The translations under genes were made by a program, and so were the position numbers. Below are positions 1 through 5,336 of a stretch of 6,714 nt of DNA, in pieces. The DNA is from Pseudoselenomonas ruminantium (GTDB lineage Bacteria; Bacillota; Negativicutes; Selenomonadales; Selenomonadaceae): positions 1 through 6,714 of the forward strand of contig DFHU01000027.1 in the NCBI GenBank assembly GCA_002373045.1, in the 5' to 3' direction. Within the stretch, counting starts at the first letter, position 1. Each line of letters begins with the position of its first letter. The notes under the pieces are model-generated. The model saw only the letters and a list, made by a program, of their open reading frames with translations. It did no database searches and was not told the DNA's origin.

Positions 1-188
1 CGACTACTTAACGGTTCGTCCTTCTGCGACATCTCGCCCTTTATCCGACTGTAAAGACGGTTTCCCTCGCACCACGAGCATCTGCCATGGTTGCGGCACC
101 ATAAGTCAACGGCTTTCGCTCCTCTGTACGGCCTACGATGTTCGGCGTTCTTCTTGCGGTTGTTCTTCTCTAAATGCTCGTCGCGCAT
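1..188 (-). CDS. Small Cys/His-rich basic protein, truncated by window edge
   Basis: An open frame runs from ATG at 188 to the left edge, giving 62 complete codons with no stop, so the C-terminus lies outside the window. The start is well supported: a GGAGGAGG Shine-Dalgarno at 203-196 lies about 7 nt upstream. The first 30 residues are very rich in Arg, Lys and Asn. They are followed by a Cys/His cluster, C31-x2-H34-x2-C37-x2-C40, within CRNHGRCSWCEGNR. This looks like a small zinc-binding knuckle. I recall similar short proteins with a C-x2-HG-x-C-x2-C-x2-NR core from Firmicute prophages and other accessory regions, but I cannot name the family. Nucleic-acid binding would be a reasonable guess from the basic N-terminus and is inference only. 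It lies downstream of the broken helix-turn-helix gene on the same strand and may once have shared its promoter. Confidence 0.62.
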   Translation of the reverse strand, partial: MRDEHLEKNNRKKNAEHRRPYRGAKAVDLWCRNHGRCSWCEGNRLYSRIKGEMSQKDEPLSS

Positions 189-260
189 TTGCTCCCCTCC
201 TCCAACAGATATTCTCTCTTTCTGATAAGCATATCATATAGGTTCGGAATGGGGAAGAAT

Positions 261-409
261 CTATTTTGTAAGCTTTATAGCAGTTACTCCCTCATTCTCA
301 GCCAAATCTTCTACATTTATCAAAATTCGCTAATGCCACCGCAAATCCTGCCATAGCCCATCCCAGCTCCTCTCATCCGAGTTATTTCTCTCCTATCTTT
401 GTCAGTCAT
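261..409 (-). pseudogene. Broken small helix-turn-helix protein (recombinase/sigma-4-like HTH remnant)
   Basis: ATG at 409 is preceded by AAGGAG at 424-419 with 9 nt spacing, and by a good promoter at 469-441, so this is a genuine expression start. The first frame reads MTDKDRREITRMRGAGMGYG and then diverges, stopping at 322-320 after 29 residues. The opening matches the start of small resolvase-like HTH proteins whose helices usually continue as R-I-A-x-A-L-G-(I/L)-S-x-N-T-V-K-x-(F/Y)-C-R-R. Deleting one base near codon 22 gives RIAVAL and then KCRRFG, stopping at 300-298. A third frame, ending at the TAG at 263-261, continues DLAENEGVTAIKL. The intact coding region therefore appears split over three frames with some residues lost. 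Relatives of this small HTH type are often found beside recombinases and other mobile genes in Firmicutes (recalled, not checked). The alternative is a genuine 29-residue peptide, or sequencing errors. Confidence 0.42.
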
Positions 410-440
410 GCCAATTCACTCCTTCCAGTTTTTACCACCA

Positions 441-469
441 TTTATCACTCCGGATCTGGATTAAGTCAA
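441..469 (-). promoter_or_regulatory. Probable sigma-A promoter for the small HTH gene
   Basis: On the minus strand TTGACT (469-464) and GATAAA (446-441) are separated by exactly 17 bp. The -35 matches TTGACA at five of six positions and the -10 matches TATAAT at four of six. The predicted start near 434 leaves a leader of about 25 nt carrying the AAGGAG ribosome binding site before the ATG at 409. Just upstream, at 471-486, is a short tandem repeat of the 7-mer GCTATAA (just over two units). Confidence 0.55.
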
Positions 470-471
470 CG

Positions 472-552
472 CTATAAGCTATAAGCAGCAAATTTTTCTT
501 GCCAAAAGACTCCGTTTGTCTTAGAAGTAAATATGGCTGTCAGCTTCTTCAT
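472..552 (-). CDS. Possible 26-residue ORF of unknown function
   Basis: An ATG at 552 follows the stop codon of the MmcQ/YjbR gene by 11 bases, with a GAGG about 9 nt upstream that overlaps the end of that gene. It reads MKKLTAIFTSKTNGVFWQEK and six more residues, then stops at 474-472. The closeness to the upstream gene and the plausible ribosome binding site are the only support. No motif or family is recognised. It could be a translated leader-type peptide, the surviving 5' end of a deleted gene, or chance. Confidence 0.2.
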   Translation of the reverse strand: MKKLTAIFTSKTNGVFWQEKFAAYSL

Positions 553-563
553 GGTCGATTACC

Positions 564-1310
564 TCATTTCAACATCTCACTTAGACTGTGGGGAATTCCT
601 CGCGGTCCTCGTACAGCATAAATTCCATATTCCCCTTTGAGCAGTGCAAAAGGGAATTCATCTGGCTTGTATCGCTTAAGCAGCTTGATTTTCATAAGCG
701 CCGTGATGGTCAATCCCTTTTCGGCATAATCGAAAGGTATATCCGTCTTGGTTACGCTGCATTTAAAAAGGATAGCGGATACAGGAGCGGTAGCGTACAA
801 ATATACGGTATCGCCTGCGATAATGCCGCGTCCCTGTTTCCAATCAATTTCAGCCTTATTATCAAAGGCATGGATTACATCGTAATGCTTGGGATTTGCC
901 GGGACGAGCCACTCTTTCGATGGACGCTCCTTTGGTTTCCGATACTTCTTTGATGTGACGGTGTAGCTTTCAGCCAAAAGACTCTGTATATCCTTCATGG
1001 GTACAGTACCGTCCAACAGCACTGATACCCAATTGCCACGGCTGATATGGTAGCCCTTGAAGTACCCATTCTGATGTATGAGCATATCGGCATAAGCAGT
1101 ATCGGCCAGTTTCACATTGAGTATATCCACTCTCCCTTCACCATGAAGCCCAAGATTTTCTCTTGGGATATCCATTATGAGTCCGTACCACTTGCGGTTA
1201 TCCTCATGGCGTAGAACGGCATAGTGCGGAAATCGCCGCCACAGATGCTCCGGCTCTGTCTTATATTTTCCCTTTGCGTACCGAAGCACATCTTCACGCA
1301 ATGTTTTCAC
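564..1310 (-). CDS. MmcQ/YjbR family protein with C-terminal PUA/EVE-like domain
   Basis: The protein has two parts. Residues about 2-119 match the MmcQ/YjbR fold (CyaY-like, usually called DNA-binding): an opening helix, then EPEHLWRRFPHYAVLRHED, NRKWYGLIMDIPRENLGL, the VDILN strand, and HxSRGNWVSVLLDGTVP. After a charged linker, residues about 133-248 form a PUA/EVE-like half with KEWLVPANPKHYDVI, IDWKQ, GDTVYLY, PVSAILFKC and a terminal AVRGPRGIP segment. This combination of about 250 residues is familiar in Firmicutes; neither half has a proven reaction. PUA/EVE folds bind RNA or modified bases, so nucleic-acid binding is the likely role (inference). Start choice: the frame also offers GTG at 1319 and ATG at 1316, but GAGGTGAT at 1321-1314 is a near-ideal Shine-Dalgarno that would serve GTG at 1310, giving 248 residues that open with the usual KTLREDVL. 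It stands alone behind a terminator, so it needs its own promoter, which I could not place with confidence. Confidence 0.88.
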   Translation of the reverse strand: MKTLREDVLRYAKGKYKTEPEHLWRRFPHYAVLRHEDNRKWYGLIMDIPRENLGLHGEGRVDILNVKLADTAYADMLIHQNGYFKGYHISRGNWVSVLLDGTVPMKDIQSLLAESYTVTSKKYRKPKERPSKEWLVPANPKHYDVIHAFDNKAEIDWKQGRGIIAGDTVYLYATAPVSAILFKCSVTKTDIPFDYAEKGLTITALMKIKLLKRYKPDEFPFALLKGEYGIYAVRGPRGIPHSLSEMLK

Positions 1311-1319
1311 CCCCATCAC

Positions 1320-1516
1320 CTCTAGTCAAAAATTCGCTGGAAACTGGCTTAATTCCTGCCTTCATGCCCATTTTCCCCCCCCTGCAAACGGTGCTTTGAC
1401 AAATACCTGCACCGTACAAACGGGGCGCTTTCTGTCCTGCCCCCCCTTCGGAGCAAAAAGCCGCCAAAGTCACCATCCTTATCCATGACCTGAATACAAG
1501 TCTCTCCTATACAATG
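1320..1516. other. Gene-free leader region of mmcQ with G tracts, stem and direct repeat
   Basis: No convincing gene is seen between the terminator at 1518-1562 and the MmcQ/YjbR start. On the plus strand there are C8 (1375-1382) and C7 (1440-1446) runs, which are G runs in the mmcQ sense. Between them lies a perfect 7-bp inverted repeat, 1388-1394 with 1409-1415, around a 14-nt loop. A diverged direct repeat, CAAACGG(T)GCTTT at 1385-1397 and CAAACGGGGCGCTTT at 1417-1431, straddles that stem. Two short minus-strand frames pass through here, but neither has a good ribosome binding site or recognisable protein. A structured 5' leader or a decayed intergenic repeat are both possible. I do not recognise a known riboswitch. 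Confidence 0.4.
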
Positions 1517-1517
1517 C

Positions 1518-1562
1518 AAAAACACCTCGAAGCCCCTTATTTCATAGGGTTTCGAGGTGTTT
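1518..1562 (-). terminator. Rho-independent-like hairpin ending the peptidase transcript
   Basis: A long hairpin: 1520-1531 pairs perfectly over 12 bp with 1551-1562, then after one mismatch 1533-1535 pairs with 1547-1549, with weaker pairing closing a small loop. Read on the minus strand, the 3' arm runs into TTTTT (1522-1518) and then GC. The plus-strand side ends in only three T before GCG, so the minus orientation is favoured. It lies 115 bp past the metallopeptidase stop, with the putative hsdM scar in between. It would separate the regulator/sulfatase/peptidase unit from the MmcQ/YjbR gene. Confidence 0.6.
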
Positions 1563-1590
1563 CGCGCTCTACGTGCTTGTATCAATTCGG

Positions 1591-1632
1591 CTATGATTTT
1601 GTCACAGATAGTTCGGTTTTCTTTACTGCCAT
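1591..1632 (-). pseudogene. Possible scar of hsdM (type I R-M methylase) N-terminus
   Basis: ATG at 1632 opens a 13-codon frame, MAVKKTELSVTKS, ending at the TAG at 1593-1591. An AGGAAAGG lies about 12 nt upstream. The first eight residues, MAVKKTEL, match the usual beginning of type I restriction-modification methylases as I recall it (MA(V/I)KK(T/S)EL followed by Y-x-S-L-W). Homology stops abruptly after Leu8, which looks like a deletion junction. The YgjP/DUF45 peptidase gene sits 45 bp upstream, and such peptidases are commonly encoded inside type I R-M loci next to hsdR and hsdM, which makes the reading more plausible. Eight residues alone could be coincidence. Confidence 0.3.
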
Positions 1633-1676
1633 TTATTTATCAAGCCTTTCCTGTTGCTGTACCAACAATCTTTATC

Positions 1677-2375
1677 TTAATTCATTGCATCCAGCCGCAA
1701 ATTATTCAGCCGTGCCCGGATTTCCTGCCAGTCCGGCATGAACTTGGCCACATAGCCGTAGAATCTGGCATTGTGGTGTTTTTCGATTAAATGGGTCAGC
1801 TCGTGCAGGATGACATATTCCAAACACACCGGCGGCTTTTGCGCCAACTGGACATTCAGCCAGATTCTTTTCGCTATGATGTTGCAGGTGCCCCAGCGCG
1901 TTTTCATGTATTTTGTCCGCCATTCATTGGCTTTGAGGCCAGTTATTTGCTCCCACTTGGGCATAAGCATTTCTGCCTTTTTTATCAGTTCTGCCCGATA
2001 GACCTCCCGCATAAACTTTTCCCGCCAGTCCACACTGGACTTTTTCGGCAGGTACAGCAGGATTTTATCGCCCATGATTTTATAGGCGGGCTTTTGCGAC
2101 TCGATAACCACAAGGCGATAAGGCTTTCCCCATAAGTAAAGCGTCTCCCCTGACACATACTGCCGCTTAGACGCGCGGGGCTGCTCCTGAAACTTCTTTA
2201 TCTGCCGCCGAACCCACGGAAGATTGGTACGGGCAAAGAGTTCAATGGTTTTATTCGGCACGCGCAAAGGTGCAGAAATAACCACCCTGCCGCAGGGTGG
2301 TTTGACATAGAGGTGCATATTCTTGATTTTCTTCTTCTGTACTTCAATGGCAACTTCGGCCACCTGCATCTGCAT
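1677..2375 (-). CDS. YgjP/DUF45-type (M48-like) zinc metallopeptidase
   Basis: The protein has 232 residues counted from ATG at 2375. It shows the YgjP/DUF45 layout: an N-terminal beta-rich segment (IKNMHLYVKPPCGRVVISAP, about 17-36), the W-V-R-x-Q-I-x-K helix (54-61), the G-x-x-Y-L-W-G-K-x-Y-x-L strand pair (76-88), the K-T-R-W-G-T-C motif (158-164), and the zinc site H191-E192-L-T-H195 with third ligand H201 and the following F205. All catalytic residues are present, so it should be an active zinc peptidase; substrates of this family are unknown. No signal peptide or membrane helix is seen, so it is cytoplasmic. A TTG at 2378 is an alternative start, but GAGG at 2387-2384 is spaced 8 nt from the ATG. 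It lies only 47 bp after the sulfatase stop with no clear terminator between, so it may be read through from that operon. Family members are frequent partners of type I R-M systems, and a possible hsdM scar follows. Confidence 0.9.
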   Translation of the reverse strand: MQMQVAEVAIEVQKKKIKNMHLYVKPPCGRVVISAPLRVPNKTIELFARTNLPWVRRQIKKFQEQPRASKRQYVSGETLYLWGKPYRLVVIESQKPAYKIMGDKILLYLPKKSSVDWREKFMREVYRAELIKKAEMLMPKWEQITGLKANEWRTKYMKTRWGTCNIIAKRIWLNVQLAQKPPVCLEYVILHELTHLIEKHHNARFYGYVAKFMPDWQEIRARLNNLRLDAMN

Positions 2376-2422
2376 CAATAAAACCTCACTACAGCCAATT
2401 ACAAAAATTTTTCCAGCTGCAA

Positions 2423-4441
2423 CTATCTTCCCTTTTCATCCAAAATCTTCTGGTCGAGTATCGGCCCGTATTTTGGCCGCCACCACGAGATGGCTCTTAC
2501 GGCGTTGATATAGTCCTGCATGGCCTGGTCGTCAATCTTAGGCGGCTCACCGCCGTCAATGGCCTCCGGCACCAAAGGTACGGTATCCGCCTTGCCGATG
2601 GCTGTGCGGGTAATCCAAAAGCCATAGTTAACGCCCTTCGTACTTGTAGTAGTCAGGCTCTGTCCCAAGGCCATATAGCTTGTGCCCTTAGGCGCAGTAA
2701 GCTCCATCAGCGTGGGGAATATATCGATCTGACTGCCCGCGCTGTCGGCAAGCAATGTACCCTTGTGAATCCCCTGCCCGGTTACAATAAAGGGAATACC
2801 ATAACGGACATACATATCCGGCTGCTTCTCAATATTATAGCGGTCACCGTGGTCACCGACAAGGATAAACAAGCTGTCGGGATATTGGGCCTTGACTTCC
2901 CGGACAAATTTAACCAGTTCCCGCTGAGCATACCAGTAGTGCCCCAACTCCCGCAGGAGCTCTTCATCCTGCTGATAAGCCGCAGGCAATGCCGCCCGCA
3001 CCTTTTCCTTATCAAAGCCCTTGGCTTCCACATCCACATCATAAGGCGAATGGTTGGAAGCGTTAAGGATGATATTGAAGCTGGGCGCATCCGTCAGCCA
3101 TTCCATGATGTTGGCATAAAGGCATTCATCCTCACAGCCCCAAACGCTGCCCGGCACATCACCGAAATCGCCGCGGCTGTAGAAATGCTGGAACCCCTGT
3201 GCCTGCGTAAAAGCGCCAATGCGTTCCCATGTAGCAGGGCCGGCATAGAAAAAGTTGGTTTCATAGCCGAGCCTTGCCATCTGCGGTGCGCTGGCTGTGG
3301 GGTAAGGTGCCGCAAAGGATTCCGGCATAGTCGTTAAATAGAGGTTGGCATCGGCTACACCGGCCACTGTTCCGGTCACTGCTGATACCGTGCTGGCGCC
3401 ATTGGGCAGAAAGGTCGGACAGTAATCCGTATCCGCGGATGCCACCAATCCCCGCAAATCCTCGGCAATGGGAATATCCTTGTACTTGGCGAGAAGCGGC
3501 CAGTTTGCCAGACTTTCGGAGAGAATTACAAAAACATGGCGCGGCGGCGTATCCGTCCCCTGCATGACATTTTTTTGCAGATAAACGTCAAGATTATCCG
3601 TATCGGCGGATTTGCCGCTTAGATTGGCGGCCAGCATTCGAATATCTTCCATCGTAAAGTCCAGCCCATTGCAGGCCAGCATACGGCTGTTGAGATTATA
3701 CGCACGATAGATGGCCTGCGGATTGTCCAAAATGGCTTCGTTTAAGAACTCATCTTTGGTCACGCCGGCATTTTCCCAGTCCACTGCCGTCTGCCAGCCC
3801 AGACTGCCGCCGAAAATGCCCAACAGCACCGCAATATACACGAGATACAGGAAAGCGGCACGCACAACCATCTTTCCCCACAAGGGCCAATGGGCAATGG
3901 GTAGTAAAGGCATTTGCCAAGCCAGCAGCCTGCGCAAGAGCTGCCAAAGTACAAAGGTCAAGAGCATTGCCCCAGCAAAGCGGGCCGGCAGGGCATACTG
4001 GTCAACCATTGTCCAGAACAGGGCGCCCCAGTCCTCATTCATCCCCGTAAAAATCATCTGATTGAAATTCATGCGGTAGATGCGGTAATAGGGAAAGCTG
4101 GCCATATAAAGGATGGATAACGCCATAAGCAGCAGGCCGTTTATCCCCAACCATAGGCATTTTTCGATTTTGGGCAGGAGATAATGCGCCGTAAAGGCAG
4201 GCACAAAGCTCACGAGCGTCAACGCCCCCGCCGTCTGCATGCTCAGGCGGCTGCCCCGCCAAAGAGCCAAGAGAATATCCGCCCCTGCGGTATTTGGCCC
4301 CCAATAGTCATTAAGCCACAGAATAAAAAAGAGCCGGAAAAGGGAAAGGACTGCCAGGTAAAAAGCATATACCTTCAGTCCTTCGATAATTACCCTATGA
4401 AAATTTTCCCAGCTAAGTCTTGATGGGAAATTTATACTCAT
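2423..4441 (-). CDS. LTA-synthase-family membrane sulfatase-fold phosphotransferase
   Basis: The 672-residue protein has an N-terminal membrane part with about five hydrophobic helices (roughly 23-43, 70-90, 95-115, 154-172, 191-212) and a large C-terminal alkaline-phosphatase-superfamily domain (about 300-620) placed outside the membrane. The metal and catalytic residues of the LtaS/OpgB/PetN-like group are visible: E309 in ILSESLANW, nucleophile candidate T351 in NGAST, W434-G-x-x-D-E439, H464 in ASNHSPY, and D530-H531 in GDHGDR. Family enzymes move glycerol-phosphate or phosphoethanolamine from phospholipids to polymers or glycolipids; the actual acceptor here is unknown. The ATG overlaps the regulator's stop as ATGA and has only a weak ribosome binding site, so translation is probably coupled. 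If the host is a diderm Negativicute lacking lipoteichoic acid, an envelope glycan or lipid A decoration role is more likely than LTA synthesis (inference). The C-terminal 60 residues are a non-catalytic tail. Confidence 0.9.
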   Translation of the reverse strand: MSINFPSRLSWENFHRVIIEGLKVYAFYLAVLSLFRLFFILWLNDYWGPNTAGADILLALWRGSRLSMQTAGALTLVSFVPAFTAHYLLPKIEKCLWLGINGLLLMALSILYMASFPYYRIYRMNFNQMIFTGMNEDWGALFWTMVDQYALPARFAGAMLLTFVLWQLLRRLLAWQMPLLPIAHWPLWGKMVVRAAFLYLVYIAVLLGIFGGSLGWQTAVDWENAGVTKDEFLNEAILDNPQAIYRAYNLNSRMLACNGLDFTMEDIRMLAANLSGKSADTDNLDVYLQKNVMQGTDTPPRHVFVILSESLANWPLLAKYKDIPIAEDLRGLVASADTDYCPTFLPNGASTVSAVTGTVAGVADANLYLTTMPESFAAPYPTASAPQMARLGYETNFFYAGPATWERIGAFTQAQGFQHFYSRGDFGDVPGSVWGCEDECLYANIMEWLTDAPSFNIILNASNHSPYDVDVEAKGFDKEKVRAALPAAYQQDEELLRELGHYWYAQRELVKFVREVKAQYPDSLFILVGDHGDRYNIEKQPDMYVRYGIPFIVTGQGIHKGTLLADSAGSQIDIFPTLMELTAPKGTSYMALGQSLTTTSTKGVNYGFWITRTAIGKADTVPLVPEAIDGGEPPKIDDQAMQDYINAVRAISWWRPKYGPILDQKILDEKGR

Positions 4442-5205
4442 GGCAGAATGATTTCCACGCCGTAAGAATCAGCGGCCTCCTGAATATCCTGTGCCGGCAG
4501 GGTATCGGTAATCAGCCCCGACAAGGTATCGAGGGTCGTATAGTTGTAGTTGCCGTCCGTGCTGAGCTTGCGGGCTTCGGCGACTACATAGGCCTTTTTG
4601 CTGTGACGGATAATGGCAGCCTTATTGATGCCATCATCAATATCATAAGTGGAAACGCTGTTTTCCTTGACATCCACGCCTACGGCACCGACAAAGGCGA
4701 TGTCCGGCTTCAGGCGGGAGATGAAGTCGAGCGTCATGCCGCCCCAGAAGCCATCACGGCTCTTGTTGATTTTGCCGCCGGCAAAGACCACACGGATTTT
4801 CGGATTGCGGGCCAGCACCACGAGAATATCAATCATATTGGTAACAACCGTGATATCCTGATCCATCTTGACCAAGAGTTCCGCAATCGCCAGATTGCTG
4901 GTGGAAATGTCGAGGAATACCATATCGCGCTCATGGATGAGCTTTACAGCCGCCTGCGCAATACGCTGTTTGGCTTCCACATCGGTGTTGCGGTGCTTGC
5001 TGACTTCGAGCATATGGCTGTTTTCGCGAATGCGGACAGCACCGCCGTAAGTACGTTTGAGCTTGCCCTTCTTCTCCAGAGCACCCAAATCTTTGCGGAT
5101 ACAATCTTCGGTTACCTTAAACTTTTCACTGAGGTCGCGGACACGCACCTTGCCGTCACGGGCAAGCATATTCAGAATAATTTCCTGACGTTCTTCCAAA
5201 AACAT
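4438..5205 (-). CDS. DeoR/GlpR-family transcriptional regulator
   Basis: The protein has 255 residues, the normal DeoR length. Residues 4-55 form the winged HTH: EERQEIILNML, the recognition segment VTEDCIRKDLGALEKKGKL and the RTYGGA wing end. The rest is the DeoR sugar-phosphate-sensing domain (isomerase fold), with FLDISTSN (usually D-x-G-T-T), ITVVTNMIDI, DIAFVGAVGVD and an AAIIRHSKKAYVVAEARKL segment. It binds DNA and likely responds to a phosphorylated sugar or polyol. The DIST variation in the anion loop could alter the ligand. TTG at 5211 would add two residues, but ATG at 5205 gives the usual start, with GGGAG about 10 nt upstream. It has its own promoter with two operator-like palindromes, suggesting autoregulation. 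Its gene overlaps the sulfatase start by 4 bases. DeoR regulators usually sit beside sugar catabolism genes; none is present here. Confidence 0.92.
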   Translation of the reverse strand: MFLEERQEIILNMLARDGKVRVRDLSEKFKVTEDCIRKDLGALEKKGKLKRTYGGAVRIRENSHMLEVSKHRNTDVEAKQRIAQAAVKLIHERDMVFLDISTSNLAIAELLVKMDQDITVVTNMIDILVVLARNPKIRVVFAGGKINKSRDGFWGGMTLDFISRLKPDIAFVGAVGVDVKENSVSTYDIDDGINKAAIIRHSKKAYVVAEARKLSTDGNYNYTTLDTLSGLITDTLPAQDIQEAADSYGVEIILP

Positions 5206-5231
5206 CTGCAATTCACTCCCATAAATTTTTT

Positions 5232-5267
5232 CCTTACAATACGCTTGGGGAATAGGTAAGGTATTGT
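5232..5267 (-). promoter_or_regulatory. deoR leader with two interlocking inverted repeats
   Basis: Within the untranslated leader, 5236-5242 pairs perfectly with 5261-5267 (ACAATAC with GTATTGT on the plus strand), and 5232-5237 pairs perfectly with 5256-5261 (CCTTAC with GTAAGG). The arms interleave in the order A, B, A', B' and share a few bases. They could be alternative stems, part of a pseudoknot, or a bipartite protein site. The ribosome binding site itself (GGGAG near 5220) is outside both stems. Confidence 0.3.
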
Positions 5268-5289
5268 TTGTTATTATTGTTGTACAATT

Positions 5290-5318
5290 AGTTTACTAGA
5301 TTTGCGACAAATTATCAA
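5290..5318 (-). promoter_or_regulatory. Probable deoR promoter
   Basis: TTGATA (5318-5313, five of six to consensus) and TAAACT (5295-5290, four of six) are spaced by 17 bp on the minus strand. Transcription should begin near 5283, leaving a leader of roughly 75-80 nt before the ATG at 5205. One operator-like palindrome exactly fills the spacer and a second lies just upstream. Confidence 0.6.
5300..5312. promoter_or_regulatory. Operator-like palindrome O1, inside the promoter spacer
   Basis: ATTTGCGACAAAT on the plus strand is a perfect 5-bp inverted repeat (ATTTG/CAAAT) around a 3-bp centre. It sits wholly between the -35 and -10 of the deoR promoter, where a bound protein would block RNA polymerase. 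The following four bases (TTAT, after the final T partly shared) are also kept in the second copy. Confidence 0.55.
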
Positions 5319-5323
5319 GCCTA

Positions 5324-5336
5324 ATTTACGACAAAT
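5324..5336. promoter_or_regulatory. Operator-like palindrome O2, upstream of the -35
   Basis: ATTTACGACAAAT differs from O1 at one base, and the identity extends into the next bases, so 15 of 16 match. The copies are 24 bp apart start to start, close to two helical turns plus a little, compatible with paired dimers on similar faces. This copy contains the ClC stop codon (5328-5326). The likeliest binder is the DeoR product itself (inference). Confidence 0.5.

Noticed and set aside
174..356. Plus-strand 60-codon frame at the left end
   Set aside because: It is antisense to the small HTH remnant and the start of the Cys-rich gene, both of which have ribosome binding sites on the other strand.
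471..486. Tandem GCTATAA repeat as a possible CRISPR or iteron array
   Set aside because: It has only about two short units and no spacers or further copies.
588..953. Plus-strand open frame of 121 codons opposite the MmcQ/YjbR gene
   Set aside because: It is antisense to a gene with strong family motifs and lacks a credible ribosome binding site.
1320..1516. Riboswitch, 6S or SRP RNA in the mmcQ leader
   Set aside because: A stem and G-rich runs are present, but none of the conserved cores of these RNAs could be matched.
1294..1585. Two overlapping minus-strand frames between the peptidase and MmcQ/YjbR genes
   Set aside because: They run through the terminator hairpin and both homopolymer runs, have no good Shine-Dalgarno, and the two translations resemble no protein I know.
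2765..3337. Plus-strand open frame of 190 codons within the sulfatase gene
   Set aside because: It is fully antisense to the catalytic domain of the LTA-synthase-family gene, with no recognisable domain or start signal.
4420..5259. Long plus-strand open frame of 279 codons opposite deoR
   Set aside because: It lies antisense to a full-length gene with clear family motifs, has no ribosome binding site of note, and its protein looks like nothing known. It is a mirror of the codon pattern of deoR.
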